The notes: a model not told the origin generated them from the sequence alone. Numbered from the stretch's first letter, positions 19,718 to 29,312 are shown. The stretch: DNA of 64,000 nt from Shewanella gelidii (GCF_014647855.1 NZ_BMPZ01000007.1:62001-126000), one strand, 5' to 3'. Numbers and translations are program-made.

Positions 19718-20302
19718 TTAACCCGCGAAGTTTTGATTTACAAAATCCCAGTTGACCAATTCCCAGTAATGCGCAAGATAGTCAGGGCGTACATTACGAT
19801 AGTCGATATAGTATGCATGCTCCCAAACATCGACAGTCATAATTGGTGTGACTGTCTCGTCTGTAAGTGGTGTTGCGGCATTGCTTGTATTCACAATGGC
19901 TACAGTGCCATCTGCATTTTTAACTAACCACGTCCAAGCACTACCAAAGTTATTTACTGCAGAATCTGTAAACTTTGCTTTGAATTCTTCGAAAGAACCA
20001 AATGCCGCATTTATTGCCTCAGCTACCGCACCTGTTGGTTGTCCGCCACCATTAGGAGATAGGCAGTTCCAGTAGAATGTGTGGTTCCATACTTGCGCAG
20101 CATTGTTAAATACGCCACCAGTAGATGATTTCACTACATCTTCTAGGCTCATATTGGCCATTTCAGTGCCTTCTACAAGACCATTAAGCTTTACAACATA
20201 AGTGTTGTGGTGCTTGCCATAATGAAATTCAATCGTTTCTTGTGAAATATGTGGTTCTAGAGCGTTTTTCTCATAAGGTAACGGGGGTAATACGAAAGCC
20301 AT
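19718..20302 (-). CDS. sodB: Superoxide dismutase [Fe]
   Basis: SodB converts superoxide to hydrogen peroxide and oxygen in the cytoplasm. Metal ligands are visible as H27 (FHYGKHHNTYV), H74 (VWNHTFYWN), and the Asp and His of DVWEHAYYIDYRN near residues 158-162. The stretches AAQVWNHTFYW and FGSAWTWLV fit the iron-type enzymes; there is no signal peptide. Length is 194 aa, normal for the family (193 in E. coli). It has its own terminator and is divergent from grxD across a 350-base gap. I did not find a convincing Fur box. Confidence 0.96.
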   Translation of the reverse strand: MAFVLPPLPYEKNALEPHISQETIEFHYGKHHNTYVVKLNGLVEGTEMANMSLEDVVKSSTGGVFNNAAQVWNHTFYWNCLSPNGGGQPTGAVAEAINAAFGSFEEFKAKFTDSAVNNFGSAWTWLVKNADGTVAIVNTSNAATPLTDETVTPIMTVDVWEHAYYIDYRNVRPDYLAHYWELVNWDFVNQNFAG

Positions 20303-20655
20303 TGCATCTCTCCATAGAAAGTAGATTGTTATTTTGTTCGTGTTCTTGTGACCCTATTGTACTGATATATTTTGTGATGTGAATCACTAGATGAGAAATT
20401 TGATTCGATTGCATTCATCGAGAAAACAAATTGAAAATTACCCCTACAAACTAAGGGTTTTTGTTAAACTGTGATCTCAAGTATAATGAAAGGTATGGTA
20501 GTGTTTTTTACACTTTTTAAATCACAATCAAACGATTAGAGCGTCCAGCTGTCAAAGCATGTTAAATTTTGTTGAGAATTTGCTCAACGTGTGCCCAACG
20601 AAGCGTCGCATACTTTCTCTGATGAGTGATCACTTTGTAGTCATTAGGAACCAAA
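20303..20655. other. Divergent intergenic region between sodB and grxD
   Basis: No gene is visible. The region must hold both promoters. A short inverted repeat, GTTGAG/CTCAAC with a 6-base loop, is at 20571-20588 on the grxD side. No clear Fur, IscR or OxyR site could be assigned by eye. Confidence 0.6.
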
Positions 20656-20991
20656 ATGGAAACAGTAGATAAAATCAAGCAACAGATTACCGAAAATCCG
20701 ATTATCGTGTACATGAAAGGCTCTCCAAAGTTACCTAGCTGTGGTTTTTCTTCGCAAGTTGCGCAAATGATGATTAACTGTGATGAGCAGTTTGCTTTTG
20801 TCGACGTTCTTCAGCACCCAGATATTCGTACTGAACTTCCTAAGTTTGCAAATTGGCCGACGTTTCCACAGTTGTGGGTTGAAGGTGAGTTGGTTGGCGG
20901 TTGTGACATTTTGACTGAAATGTTCCAAAAAGGTGAGCTACAGTCTTTGATTAAAGAAACTGCAGTTAAGTATAAAACCGAAGCAGAGTAA
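20656..20991 (+). CDS. grxD: Monothiol glutaredoxin GrxD
   Basis: GrxD (Grx4) is a monothiol glutaredoxin that binds and carries 2Fe-2S clusters together with glutathione and BolA-type partners. The active site CGFS has Cys at residue 29 (LPSCGFSSQ). The glutathione-binding segment WPTFPQLWVEGELVGGCDI and the family C-terminus are present; length is 111 aa, near the 115 aa of E. coli. The start ATG follows AGGAACC. A likely terminator lies about 35 bases after the stop. Confidence 0.96.
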   Translation: METVDKIKQQITENPIIVYMKGSPKLPSCGFSSQVAQMMINCDEQFAFVDVLQHPDIRTELPKFANWPTFPQLWVEGELVGGCDILTEMFQKGELQSLIKETAVKYKTEAE

Positions 20992-21024
20992 GCGTAAAGT
21001 CCGTATAACTTCGTTTTATTTCTG

Positions 21025-21058
21025 AAGGCTCAAGCACATACGTGTTTGGGCTTTTATT
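21025..21058 (+). terminator. Probable terminator of grxD
   Basis: A 13-bp stem (AAGGCTCAAGCAC with its partner, including three G-T wobbles) and a four-base loop are followed by TTATT. The T tract is short, so strength is uncertain. Confidence 0.6.
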
Positions 21059-21199
21059 GTTTTGAGCGCCCTATGGTCAGTTGATGCCTGCTATTAATAT
21101 GAAAGATGTAGGTTATTCAAGATTAATATAGGCTAGCTAGTTAATTTTTCATGCTCTATTTCGTATAATCCGCTGCAAATTACCGCCATTGGAACTGTT

Positions 21200-22267
21200 A
21201 TGAGTCTACCTATTGCCAAAGCTGAGTCTATTGACTTCATGTTTCCATCTAAGCCTGTGCCTCTTTCTGAGTATGAAAGGGAAGAGTACAAACGTCAGAT
21301 TAAAGCGCTTCTCAAACAAAAAGACGCGGTGTTAATTGCTCATTATTACACAGACCCTGAGATTCAAGCGCTTGCAGAAGAAACTGGCGGTTGTGTATCT
21401 GATTCATTAGAAATGGCGAGATTCGGTCGGGATCATCCAGCGAAAACACTAATCATTGCTGGTGTGAAGTTTATGGGTGAAACCGCTAAGATCCTTAGCC
21501 CAGAAAAAACAGTGCTAATGCCGACATTGGATGCCACTTGTTCATTAGATATTGGATGTCCAATAGACAAGTTTAGTGAGTTTTGTGATGCTAATCCAGA
21601 GCACACCGTCGTGGTGTATGCAAACACCTCTGCAGCAGTAAAAGCACGTGCCGATTGGGTTGTTACTTCAAGTATTGCATTAGAAATCGTCGAGCATTTA
21701 GATAGTCAGGATAAAAAGATTATTTGGGGGCCTGATCGTCATCTCGGCTCTTATATTGCTAACCAAACTGGTGCAGAGATGTTGATGTGGCAAGGTGACT
21801 GTATTGTTCATGACGAGTTTAAAGCCAATGCACTTAAAGAGTTAAAAAAACAACACCCTGATGCTGCAATTCTTGTTCATCCTGAATCACCAGCAAATGT
21901 AGTTGAAATTGCTGATGCTGTTGGTTCAACAAGTCAGCTGATTAAAGCTGCACAAACGATGGAAAATAAAAAATTTATTGTTGCGACAGACAAAGGTATT
22001 TTTTACAAAATGCAACAAGCAGCGCCTGGCAAGGAACTTATTGAAGCTCCAACGGGGGGGAATGGTGCGACGTGTAGAAGTTGTGCGCACTGCCCTTGGA
22101 TGGCAATGAATGGCTTACAGTCAATTTCAACGGCATTGAATGCAACCGATTTGTCAGCCCATCAGATTCACGTAGATCCTGCGTTAAAAGATCGTGCTTT
22201 ATTGCCACTTTCTCGAATGCTCGATTTTGCCGCGGAAATGAATGTTACCGTAAAAGGTAACGCGTAA
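21200..22267 (+). CDS. nadA: Quinolinate synthase NadA
   Basis: NadA condenses iminoaspartate with dihydroxyacetone phosphate to quinolinate in de novo NAD synthesis, using an oxygen-sensitive 4Fe-4S cluster. The three cluster cysteines are in the expected contexts: [21 protein letters not shown], and the C-terminal [10 protein letters not shown]. The triad [10 protein letters not shown] near the N-terminus and PESPANV are also family-typical. Length is 355 aa (347 in E. coli). The ATG is preceded by GGAAC. The gene stands alone, between grxD and a chemoreceptor gene, in the same direction. Confidence 0.96.
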   Translation: MSLPIAKAESIDFMFPSKPVPLSEYEREEYKRQIKALLKQKDAVLIAHYYTDPEIQALAEETGGCVSDSLEMARFGRDHPAKTLIIAGVKFMGETAKILSPEKTVLMPTLDATCSLDIGCPIDKFSEFCDANPEHTVVVYANTSAAVKARADWVVTSSIALEIVEHLDSQDKKIIWGPDRHLGSYIANQTGAEMLMWQGDCIVHDEFKANALKELKKQHPDAAILVHPESPANVVEIADAVGSTSQLIKAAQTMENKKFIVATDKGIFYKMQQAAPGKELIEAPTGGNGATCRSCAHCPWMAMNGLQSISTALNATDLSAHQIHVDPALKDRALLPLSRMLDFAAEMNVTVKGNA

Positions 22268-22421
22268 ATATCGTCAGTAGAAAGTTTGATATCTGTGACG
22301 AATGAACATGTTTTAATGTTTTTATACCACAAATTGGGTATTTGGTAGGGCATCCGAACTAGATAAGATCCAAGCCTTTACTATGCTTAGGCTTAGATGT
22401 TTTTTTTGGGATGCTCACTAT

Positions 22422-24416
22422 ATGAACCTGCGTTGGATTAATAACCTCAATTTAAAATTTAAACTGCTACTGATTGTTGCACCAACCTTACTTGGCTTCA
22501 TTGTTTTTGGCGGCCTTTCTCTCGTCGATAAATACCACTACAAGTCTGATTTAGAAGATGCGCTTGTGCTGAGTGAGCTGGCTGTGATTAACAGCGATTT
22601 AGTGCATGAGTTACAAAAAGAGCGTGGTATGAGCGCAGGGTTTCTTGGCAGCAAAGGTAAGTCCTTTGTATCTAAGCTTCCAATTCAGCGTAGAGATGTC
22701 GATGCCCGCCTTCAAGCTTTCAATGAGTTTATGAAAAATAGAAGCTTTGATGGAGAAATGCAGCAAGGTCTGAATCAATCCAAATCAATGCTTGCTCAAC
22801 TGACCCAAATTCGTTCTCGCGTTGATAGCCAAAGTATCAAAGTACCTGAACAAGTGAACTATTATACACAGCTTAATGCGAGCTTATTAAGTATCGTGGA
22901 CCACTCAACAAAGCAAGGCGCAGACAAAACAATTGCAATTGAAACGGCGGCATTTGCTTCTTATTTACAAATGAAAGAAAGGGCTGGGGTCGAACGAGCC
23001 GTTTTGAGTTCTACATTTGGTAATGACGGATTCAAGCCTAATATGTTCGTGAGGTTCTTAAAGCTAGTGCACGAACAAAACAGCTATCAGGAACGCTTTT
23101 TTGCACTTGCAGTACCTCAACTCAAACAAGACTTTCAACAGCTACTTACAACACAAACCGTTAAAGATGTGATTGCGCTTCGCGATATTGCAAAAAGTCA
23201 AAATGGTGTTGCAATAGCAGCTCAAACACCAGAAAACTGGTTTAGTAAGTCAACAGCTCGTATTGATTTGTTGCGCAAGTTTGAAAAGAAATTAGCTGGC
23301 GTTTTAATCACGCAAACTAACCTAAAGTTACAACAAGCACAGTCGCAAATGATGTGGTTAACCATCGTATTGTCAGTGGTGACGTTGCTTGTGCTATTGG
23401 TGTCGTTCTCAGTTATTCGTTTTCTACATCAAAGCGTACATCATTTATATGAAAGCATAACTAAAGCACGCCAGAATTTTGATTTAAGTGTTCGTTTGCA
23501 AGTTAATAGCAAAGATGAGTTTGGAGAGTTAGCTCAAGCGTTTAATGATATGTTGAACGACTTTGAAAAAGTGATCGTGCATGTGACTGCCAATGCAAAT
23601 ACGCTGGTAGAAGCTATGACACAAATGAAAAATCATTCTGAAAACATGCTTGATGATGTTGCAAAGGGACATAGTGAGTCTGATCAAGTTGCATCAGCGA
23701 TGACAGAAATGAGCTCGACAGTAAATGAAATCGCTAATAATGCCGTACAAGCCTCAGAGGCATCAGCATCAGCAAATAGTGAAGCTGAAGCCGGAAGGGC
23801 TGAAGTAGAAAAGACCGCAAGCTCGATTGAAACCTTAGCCCAAGAGATCAAAGGGGCAAACATTGCAATTACCCAGTTGGACAATGACATACAAGGCATC
23901 GTCAGTGTTTTAGCTGTGATTAGTGGTATCGCCGAGCAAACAAACTTATTAGCGTTAAATGCAGCCATTGAAGCCGCTCGCGCCGGAGAAATGGGACGTG
24001 GCTTTGCAGTAGTTGCTGATGAGGTGAGAAGTCTTGCGCAGCGAGCTCAATCTTCAACAGGAGATATTCAGGGAATGACTGAACGTCTTCAACAAGGTGC
24101 TGGTGTTGCAGTTTCTGCGATAGAGCGAGGTTTGAATCAAGCTTTGATTAGCGTCGAAGATGCAAAGAAAGCAGGGTTAGAACTAGATAAAATCGTTGAT
24201 CATGTTGGTGTTATTGACAGTATGAATCAGCAAATAGCAGCGGCGACCCATGAGCAATCTGCTGTGTCAGAAGAAGTAAACCGAAATGCGCTGCAAATCA
24301 GCGAGATTTATCGAAATACACAGCAGATTGCCGAAGATCTGAGTGCGTTGAATCAGACATTGATGAATGAGGCAGATACTATGTCTGCTGCGGTGAGTAA
24401 ATTCCGCGTGAGTTAA
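22422..24416 (+). CDS. Methyl-accepting chemotaxis protein with NIT-like sensor domain
   Basis: This is a membrane chemoreceptor of 664 aa. A first membrane segment lies at about residues 12-34 (LLLIVAPTLLGFIVFGGL). The periplasmic part contains ALVHELQKERGMSAGFLGS-like sequence, typical of the NIT (nitrate- and nitrite-sensing) fold. A second membrane segment (WLTIVLSVVTLLVLLVSFSV) precedes a HAMP domain and a signalling domain with the conserved hairpin [19 protein letters not shown]. No C-terminal CheR-binding pentapeptide is present. I chose ATG 22422 over an in-frame ATG at 22383 because it begins just before the membrane anchor; neither has a strong ribosome-binding site. The ligand is not known. 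Confidence 0.9.
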   Translation: MNLRWINNLNLKFKLLLIVAPTLLGFIVFGGLSLVDKYHYKSDLEDALVLSELAVINSDLVHELQKERGMSAGFLGSKGKSFVSKLPIQRRDVDARLQAFNEFMKNRSFDGEMQQGLNQSKSMLAQLTQIRSRVDSQSIKVPEQVNYYTQLNASLLSIVDHSTKQGADKTIAIETAAFASYLQMKERAGVERAVLSSTFGNDGFKPNMFVRFLKLVHEQNSYQERFFALAVPQLKQDFQQLLTTQTVKDVIALRDIAKSQNGVAIAAQTPENWFSKSTARIDLLRKFEKKLAGVLITQTNLKLQQAQSQMMWLTIVLSVVTLLVLLVSFSVIRFLHQSVHHLYESITKARQNFDLSVRLQVNSKDEFGELAQAFNDMLNDFEKVIVHVTANANTLVEAMTQMKNHSENMLDDVAKGHSESDQVASAMTEMSSTVNEIANNAVQASEASASANSEAEAGRAEVEKTASSIETLAQEIKGANIAITQLDNDIQGIVSVLAVISGIAEQTNLLALNAAIEAARAGEMGRGFAVVADEVRSLAQRAQSSTGDIQGMTERLQQGAGVAVSAIERGLNQALISVEDAKKAGLELDKIVDHVGVIDSMNQQIAAATHEQSAVSEEVNRNALQISEIYRNTQQIAEDLSALNQTLMNEADTMSAAVSKFRVS

Positions 24417-24440
24417 TTAATCAATATACAAAGGATTTGT

Positions 24441-24722
24441 TTGAGAGTTTTAGCGATAGTTTTGGCAAGTTGCCCGGCGAGAGATGTCGCACATCACTTG
24501 TTAGAAGATGCAACGAATAGTGATCATGGGCGAATTGCAGCGTCTTGCAACCAAATTAAAATGCTTGCAATATCTCAAACCAGAATAATCCTGAATCTTA
24601 TCGGCATTACTCTCAGTGGAGAAATGAAGACGGCAGTATCGGATGTACATGCAACAATAAATAATTTTAAGTGCCAAAGGAACGCCACATTTTCAGTTAC
24701 TTTTACCCCGCTGAAAGTTTGA
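24441..24722 (+). CDS. Possible small protein of unknown function
   Basis: A 93-codon frame starts at TTG 24441, 6 bases after AAGGA (24430-24434), in the gap between the chemoreceptor gene and tRNA-Ser. The predicted product has no recognisable domain, and its codon use gives no strong support. It is listed because of the well-placed ribosome-binding site and because nothing else fills the gap; it could easily be a chance frame or the remnant of a lost gene. Confidence 0.25.
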   Translation: MRVLAIVLASCPARDVAHHLLEDATNSDHGRIAASCNQIKMLAISQTRIILNLIGITLSGEMKTAVSDVHATINNFKCQRNATFSVTFTPLKV

Positions 24723-24809
24723 CACAGTGTCATTGGCTTCTGTTTAAAAGGCAAGAAGTACTATCCTGATTAGCAATTAGGCAAACGTTTGTCTAGATAA
24801 GGATTTCCC

Positions 24810-24838
24810 TTGACGCTTTATAGGCTTTTGCGTAAAGT
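24810..24838 (+). promoter_or_regulatory. Sigma-70 promoter of the tRNA-Ser gene
   Basis: TTGACG at 24810-24815 and TAAAGT at 24833-24838 are separated by exactly 17 bases, followed by a GC-rich discriminator (GCGCTCCG) typical of stringently controlled stable-RNA promoters. Confidence 0.75.
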
Positions 24839-24900
24839 AGCGCTCCGTTATCAGCGGATTAGCAGTTTGTAAAACTGCTGCGCTGTTGGAACAAAAATCT

Positions 24901-24988
24901 GGTGAGGTGTCCGAGTGGCCGAAGGAGCACGCCTGGAAAGTGTGTATACGGTAACGTATCGAGGGTTCGAATCCCTCCCTCACCGCCA
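24901..24988 (+). tRNA. tRNA-Ser (anticodon GGA)
   Basis: A full 88-nt class II tRNA is present. The acceptor stem GGTGAGG/CCTCACC, anticodon loop CTGGAAA (anticodon GGA) flanked by CACGC/GTGTG, a long variable arm TATACGGTAACGTATC, the T loop TTCGAAT, and an encoded 3' CCA are all visible. It closely resembles the E. coli tRNA-Ser that reads UCC and UCU. A strong promoter precedes it and a terminator follows. Confidence 0.97.
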
Positions 24989-24994
24989 AATTCT

Positions 24995-25021
24995 AAAAAG
25001 CCCTGCGATGCGGGGCTTTTT
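24995..25021 (+). terminator. Terminator of tRNA-Ser
   Basis: AAAAAGCCC and GGGGCTTTTT form a stem, with an eight-base loop, six bases after the CCA end of the tRNA. Confidence 0.88.
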
Positions 25022-25662
25022 GCTGTTTATACCCCTTCCTTAGGATCTTAGCCCGACTTGTTTTCTAAGCATAACTGAAATTAAGTTTGCGACCTCAATT
25101 CATTACTATTGCTTTTTACACTTAGCGTTCGCCTTTGCCTTAGAATTTATGATTCGATGTCGCTGTTTATGGGGCAAAAGAATTATATTGATCGTGCAGT
25201 ATGTTGAGTTCAATCGTTGTTGTTTATCTTAGTTTTTAAGTCATATTTGGTCTTAACCCGTAAATTTGTGTCTCACGGACTATTTTGGGTGTCAATGAAG
25301 AGTTGCATTCTTCGTACATTTCACTATTGAACAATACTGATAGATTCTCGGGATAAAACTGAATTAGAACAGGGATTTTTGTTTATTTTGGAACAATATT
25401 TCTAGGTTTAAGATGAACTCCTTTAGGAATCTATTTTGGTATAGAGCTAGCCGCTAAGCATAAACTTCAGCAGTTCAATGTGTTCAAATTTGTATTCCGT
25501 TATTGCCATTTTAGTCAGTCTTTATGCTGATAGTTGGCTATTCGCGTGTGAACCAGCGTTTTACTGAATACAATAATGGTATTAGTTTGAATGAATAATG
25601 AAGCGTTACATTCATTACTTACTTTATAAAGCCTTAATTTGGGCTTACTTGTAGAGTCATAT
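25022..25662. other. Long AT-rich gap before the diguanylate cyclase gene
   Basis: About 640 bases show no credible coding frame on either strand. Two weak structures are present near the right end: a 7-bp inverted repeat TAATGAA/TTCATTA at 25596-25617, and a small hairpin AAGCC/GGCTT at 25629-25646 that lies just before the next start codon. The stretch may hold a long regulatory leader or a small RNA, but I see no known riboswitch. Confidence 0.5.
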
Positions 25663-27987
25663 ATGCTCAAAAGAATAATTCAAATCGTTTTAGTCTTTGT
25701 TGGTTATATTCTCTCCACTACTAGTGGTGTTGCATCTGAAGATGATAATGTCGTTCATCTTCAGCTTCGCTGGCATCATCAGTTTCAGTTTGCTGGATAT
25801 TATGCGGCTTTAGAAAAAGGATTTTATGCGGAAGAAGGGCTAAAGGTCGAACTTCACAGTGGTAGCCCTCAGCATCAACCCGTTCAAGAGGTTTTGTCTG
25901 GCAGAGCCCAATACGCAGAAGGGAATAGTGAAGTTTTATACCATCGCCTGAAAGGTGAGCCTCTTGTTGCATTAGCCGCTATTTTTCAACACTCCCCGTC
26001 GGTTCTACTCACGTTGCAAAGCTCTGGAATTCATTCTGTTCACGATTTGGTCGATAAAAGAGTCATGTTTGCCGCAGTAAAAGAGGATGCGGACTTTTTA
26101 GCGATGTTTCTCAATGAAGGGATTTCCCCTTCAAATGTCAACATCATCCCGAGTAGCTACCAATTGGAAGACTTAATATCAGGGCGGGTTGATGCGTTTA
26201 ATTCTTACTCGACGAATGAGCCATTCTATTTAAAGCAACAAAATATTCGATACAACATCATTAGCCCAACAAATTATAGCGTTGATTTTTATAGTGATAT
26301 TTTGTTTACCACAGAAGAAGAGCTCCGCAACCATCCTCAGCGCGTTCGCGCCATGCGAACGGCAACGCTAAAAGGATGGCGATATGCGTTAGATAACCCT
26401 GAAGAAATTATTGAACTTCTCAAGACAAAATATCAGATCAATAAAAGCAGAGAGCATTTGAGATTTGAAGCCAGCGCTATGCGTGCGCTAATTTTTCCTG
26501 ATCTGATCCAGATTGGTCATATGAACCCCGCACGTTGGCATCATATGGCCGAAACTTTTGTAAAAGCGGGGTTAGTGGAAGATATGGAACGATTAGCAGG
26601 CTTCGTATATGAAGACAAGCGACCGGAATTTCCTGCTTGGATCATGCCTTTCTTATTTGGAGCACTAATTCTCGCTTCATTAACGAGTATCGTGAGCTTT
26701 TATTTGCATCGATTTAATCGTCGCATGCTCGTTGCACAACAGGATTTACAAGAGAGTGAAGCTCGCTTTAAAGCACTCAGTGACGCCGCATATGGTGGCA
26801 TTGCTATTCATCACAATGGCATTATTCTCGAGTGCAATAAGGGCTTGTCAGACATTACCGGTTTTAGCTACCAAGAGCTCATTGGCATGAATGGCTTTCA
26901 GTTGATTGCACCAGAATTCCTAGACAGGGTGCATGAGAAAGTTCGAGTTGGGTTTGCGAATAGTTACGAAGTGATAGGCATTTTAAAAGATGGTACACGT
27001 TGCCCATTTTCAGTAAAAGGTAAAAACATTATTTATAAGGGGCAAGATGCAAGGGTCATTGAATTTGTTGATATTAGTGAAAGAAAAAAAACCGATGAAC
27101 AACTGAAGCTTGCAGCAAGTGTATTTACGCATGCGAGTGAAGGAATCGTGATTACAGATAGTGATGCCAAAATAATTGACGTGAATGATACGTTTAGCAG
27201 AATAACAGGTTATAAGCGTGAAGAAGCTATTGGCCAAAACCCCAGATTTTTAAAGTCCGGTCGCCATAGCGATGAATTTTACCAAGAGATGTGGGCTTGT
27301 TTGTTAAATCAAAAGGAATGGTCGGGTAAGCTATGGAATCGTCGTAAGAATGGTGAAATCTTTGTCGAACTAGTGACTATCAGTGCAGTAACCAATGGCA
27401 AAGGAGAAACAAAGCACTACGTAGCGTTATTCTCTGATATCACCTCTATGATGCAGCACCAGCAGCAACTTGAACATATCGCTCATTTTGACCCTCTAAC
27501 TGGTTTGCCCAATCGGATGTTATTTGCTGATCGATTGAGTTATGCAATGAATCAATGTGAACGTCGGGAGCAATTACTTGCCGTGGCTTACATCGACCTA
27601 GATGGTTTTAAAGAAGTGAATGATACCCATGGTCATAGTGTTGGAGATGAACTATTAACGATAGTTGCGAATCGTTTAGGGCAAAGCATGCGCGATGGCG
27701 ATACGATAGCGCGTATTGGTGGGGATGAGTTTGTAGCGCTGATGGTTGATTTAGATAAAGTTGAAGATTGTGAACTTGTGTTACACAGATTGCTACAAGC
27801 TTCTATGAGCGCGGTTACTGTTGAAGGGAAAGAATTGCAAGTTTCAGCAAGTATCGGCGTGGCTTTTTACCCCCATGGCGGGATAGATTCCGAGCAACTC
27901 ATTCGTAATGCAGATCTCGCTATGTATGCTGCAAAAAACGCGGGCAAAAACCGGTTCCATATATATAGTGACGGTTTAATCGCGTAA
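25663..27987 (+). CDS. Sensor diguanylate cyclase: NMT1-like binding domain, PAS, PAS, GGDEF
   Basis: A multidomain inner-membrane protein of 774 aa. A signal peptide (about residues 1-25) is followed by a periplasmic NMT1/ThiY-like solute-binding domain (about 30-315; LRWHHQFQFAGYYAALEKGFYAEEGL is typical). One membrane helix (about 332-355) leads to two PAS domains and a C-terminal GGDEF domain. The cyclase site is intact (RIGGDEFV), and an RxxD inhibitory site (RDGD) lies five residues before it, so c-di-GMP synthesis with feedback control is likely. There is no EAL domain. The start is ATG 25663; an in-frame start at 25639 would add eight residues. It probably links a pyrimidine-like or other small ligand to c-di-GMP; the ligand is inference only. 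Confidence 0.9.
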   Translation: MLKRIIQIVLVFVGYILSTTSGVASEDDNVVHLQLRWHHQFQFAGYYAALEKGFYAEEGLKVELHSGSPQHQPVQEVLSGRAQYAEGNSEVLYHRLKGEPLVALAAIFQHSPSVLLTLQSSGIHSVHDLVDKRVMFAAVKEDADFLAMFLNEGISPSNVNIIPSSYQLEDLISGRVDAFNSYSTNEPFYLKQQNIRYNIISPTNYSVDFYSDILFTTEEELRNHPQRVRAMRTATLKGWRYALDNPEEIIELLKTKYQINKSREHLRFEASAMRALIFPDLIQIGHMNPARWHHMAETFVKAGLVEDMERLAGFVYEDKRPEFPAWIMPFLFGALILASLTSIVSFYLHRFNRRMLVAQQDLQESEARFKALSDAAYGGIAIHHNGIILECNKGLSDITGFSYQELIGMNGFQLIAPEFLDRVHEKVRVGFANSYEVIGILKDGTRCPFSVKGKNIIYKGQDARVIEFVDISERKKTDEQLKLAASVFTHASEGIVITDSDAKIIDVNDTFSRITGYKREEAIGQNPRFLKSGRHSDEFYQEMWACLLNQKEWSGKLWNRRKNGEIFVELVTISAVTNGKGETKHYVALFSDITSMMQHQQQLEHIAHFDPLTGLPNRMLFADRLSYAMNQCERREQLLAVAYIDLDGFKEVNDTHGHSVGDELLTIVANRLGQSMRDGDTIARIGGDEFVALMVDLDKVEDCELVLHRLLQASMSAVTVEGKELQVSASIGVAFYPHGGIDSEQLIRNADLAMYAAKNAGKNRFHIYSDGLIA

Positions 27988-28224
27988 AACGGATTTAACG
28001 TGATATTGTGCTACACGAGACTTTGAATCCGATTCGCTCTCGTCTTGCGTTGCAATGGCTTTTGTTCAGTGGAAATTATACTTCAATGAAATGCGGGTTT
28101 ATTCTCTATACGTTGAGATTTAATGAAATACACTATAAACATGGGCCTTTGTAGTGGTGGCTACTTTATCAAAAGTGGCTGTAGCACGAAGGAAAGGCGG
28201 TGGCAGGTATCCAGGAGTTTATGA

Positions 28225-28551
28225 TCAGCTGGAAGCTTTTAGTTCTAATTGTTTCATCACTAAAATTACTTCTTGGTAATTTGTGTCGTACTCTTTTGCT
28301 AAATTTATAATTTTCGTCTGATAGGTTTGGACGTGCTCTTGTCTGACTTGCTCCGCTTCTTTAGCCGCGACAAGTTCATTAACAGTCTCTTGTAAAACAC
28401 GTAGGCGATGTAAGCTATAGTCTAAAGAATTCAGGTATTTAGACATTTGCTGTTTATTTCGAGCTTGCTCTAGATCAGCAGAGTGTTTTTGGTCATATTG
28501 ATAGGTATCTAGCGCATTGATTGCGCTATCTAAATCGAGTTCGTTACTCAT
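28225..28551 (-). CDS. Small coiled-coil hypothetical protein
   Basis: I do not recognise this 108 aa acidic, Gln- and Glu-rich protein. It appears almost wholly helical, with heptad-like spacing of Leu and Val in about residues 40-75 (LHRLRVLQETVNELVAAK), and lacks cysteine, signal peptide or membrane segment. GGAAA precedes the ATG on the minus strand. It is a single gene on the opposite strand to both neighbours. Its length, start signal and regular heptads suggest a genuine protein, perhaps a structural or adaptor factor. Confidence 0.6.
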   Translation of the reverse strand: MSNELDLDSAINALDTYQYDQKHSADLEQARNKQQMSKYLNSLDYSLHRLRVLQETVNELVAAKEAEQVRQEHVQTYQTKIINLAKEYDTNYQEVILVMKQLELKASS

Positions 28552-28751
28552 TTGTTTCCGTTTTAGTAATGGTTATGTGTTTGGGCGGACAAGGCAAGAA
28601 TAAAATCGTTGTTAGATTATAGTCTTAACTTAAATAAGCACAATAATTAATTATTCTTTGTTTATATGGTTTAGATTAAAAGCTTTCAATCACTCTTGTT
28701 TTCGACCGCGGGCAAATGTAGCCTAAGATATTGATTCAGCAAGGAGGCCAC

Positions 28752-29252
28752 ATGTTAGATTTACTCCCCGATCTTTTTGATCGCTACTCTGAGCAACTCA
28801 CTATTCTACCGCCTCTATTTTCCCAATATGGCGGAAAATCAATTTTTTTTGGTGAAGTATTCACTGTCAAATGCTTTGAAGATAATTCAAAAGTAAAACA
28901 AGTTTTAAATGAGCCAGGTTTAAACCGGGTACTTGTCGTTGATGGTGGCGGTTCTAAGCGGCGGGCATTACTTGGCGATTTAATAGCAGAGTCCGCAGTG
29001 AAGAACGGTTGGCAAGGCGTGATTATTTATGGCTTTGTAAGAGATGTCGGTACTTTAAAAACGATGAAACTTGGCGTGCAGGCTTTGGGGGCGGTCCCCA
29101 TTAAAACCGAAAGAAAAAATCAAGGTGAATTGAACATACCTATCAATATTGAATCAAACCATATAAAACCGGGAATGTGGGTATATGCAGATGACAATGG
29201 TATCGCATTTTCGGCGTCAGAACTTTCGTTGTCGTTTTTAGAACAGGATTAA
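28752..29252 (+). CDS. RraA family protein with D-x20-R-D motif
   Basis: The 166 aa protein has the RraA fold sequence marks: FSQYGGKSIFFGEVFTVKCFEDN, RVLVVDGGGSKRRALLGD and VIIYGFVRDVGTL. E. coli RraA inhibits RNase E, while related enzymes are 4-hydroxy-4-methyl-2-oxoglutarate aldolases or oxaloacetate decarboxylases. Here an Asp lies exactly 21 residues before Arg, and Arg is followed by Asp, giving the D-x20-R-D pattern linked to metal and substrate binding in the aldolases; E. coli RraA, as I recall its sequence, has Ala and Gln at these places. Start is ATG 28752 after AAGGAGG (28741-28747). An enzymatic role is thus possible; otherwise it may regulate RNase E. Confidence 0.85.
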   Translation: MLDLLPDLFDRYSEQLTILPPLFSQYGGKSIFFGEVFTVKCFEDNSKVKQVLNEPGLNRVLVVDGGGSKRRALLGDLIAESAVKNGWQGVIIYGFVRDVGTLKTMKLGVQALGAVPIKTERKNQGELNIPINIESNHIKPGMWVYADDNGIAFSASELSLSFLEQD

Positions 29253-29312
29253 TTGAACAAATTAGGTTGAACTAAGCTTTAAAGCATAAGTTAGGTGAAT
29301 AAGGATTTTACT

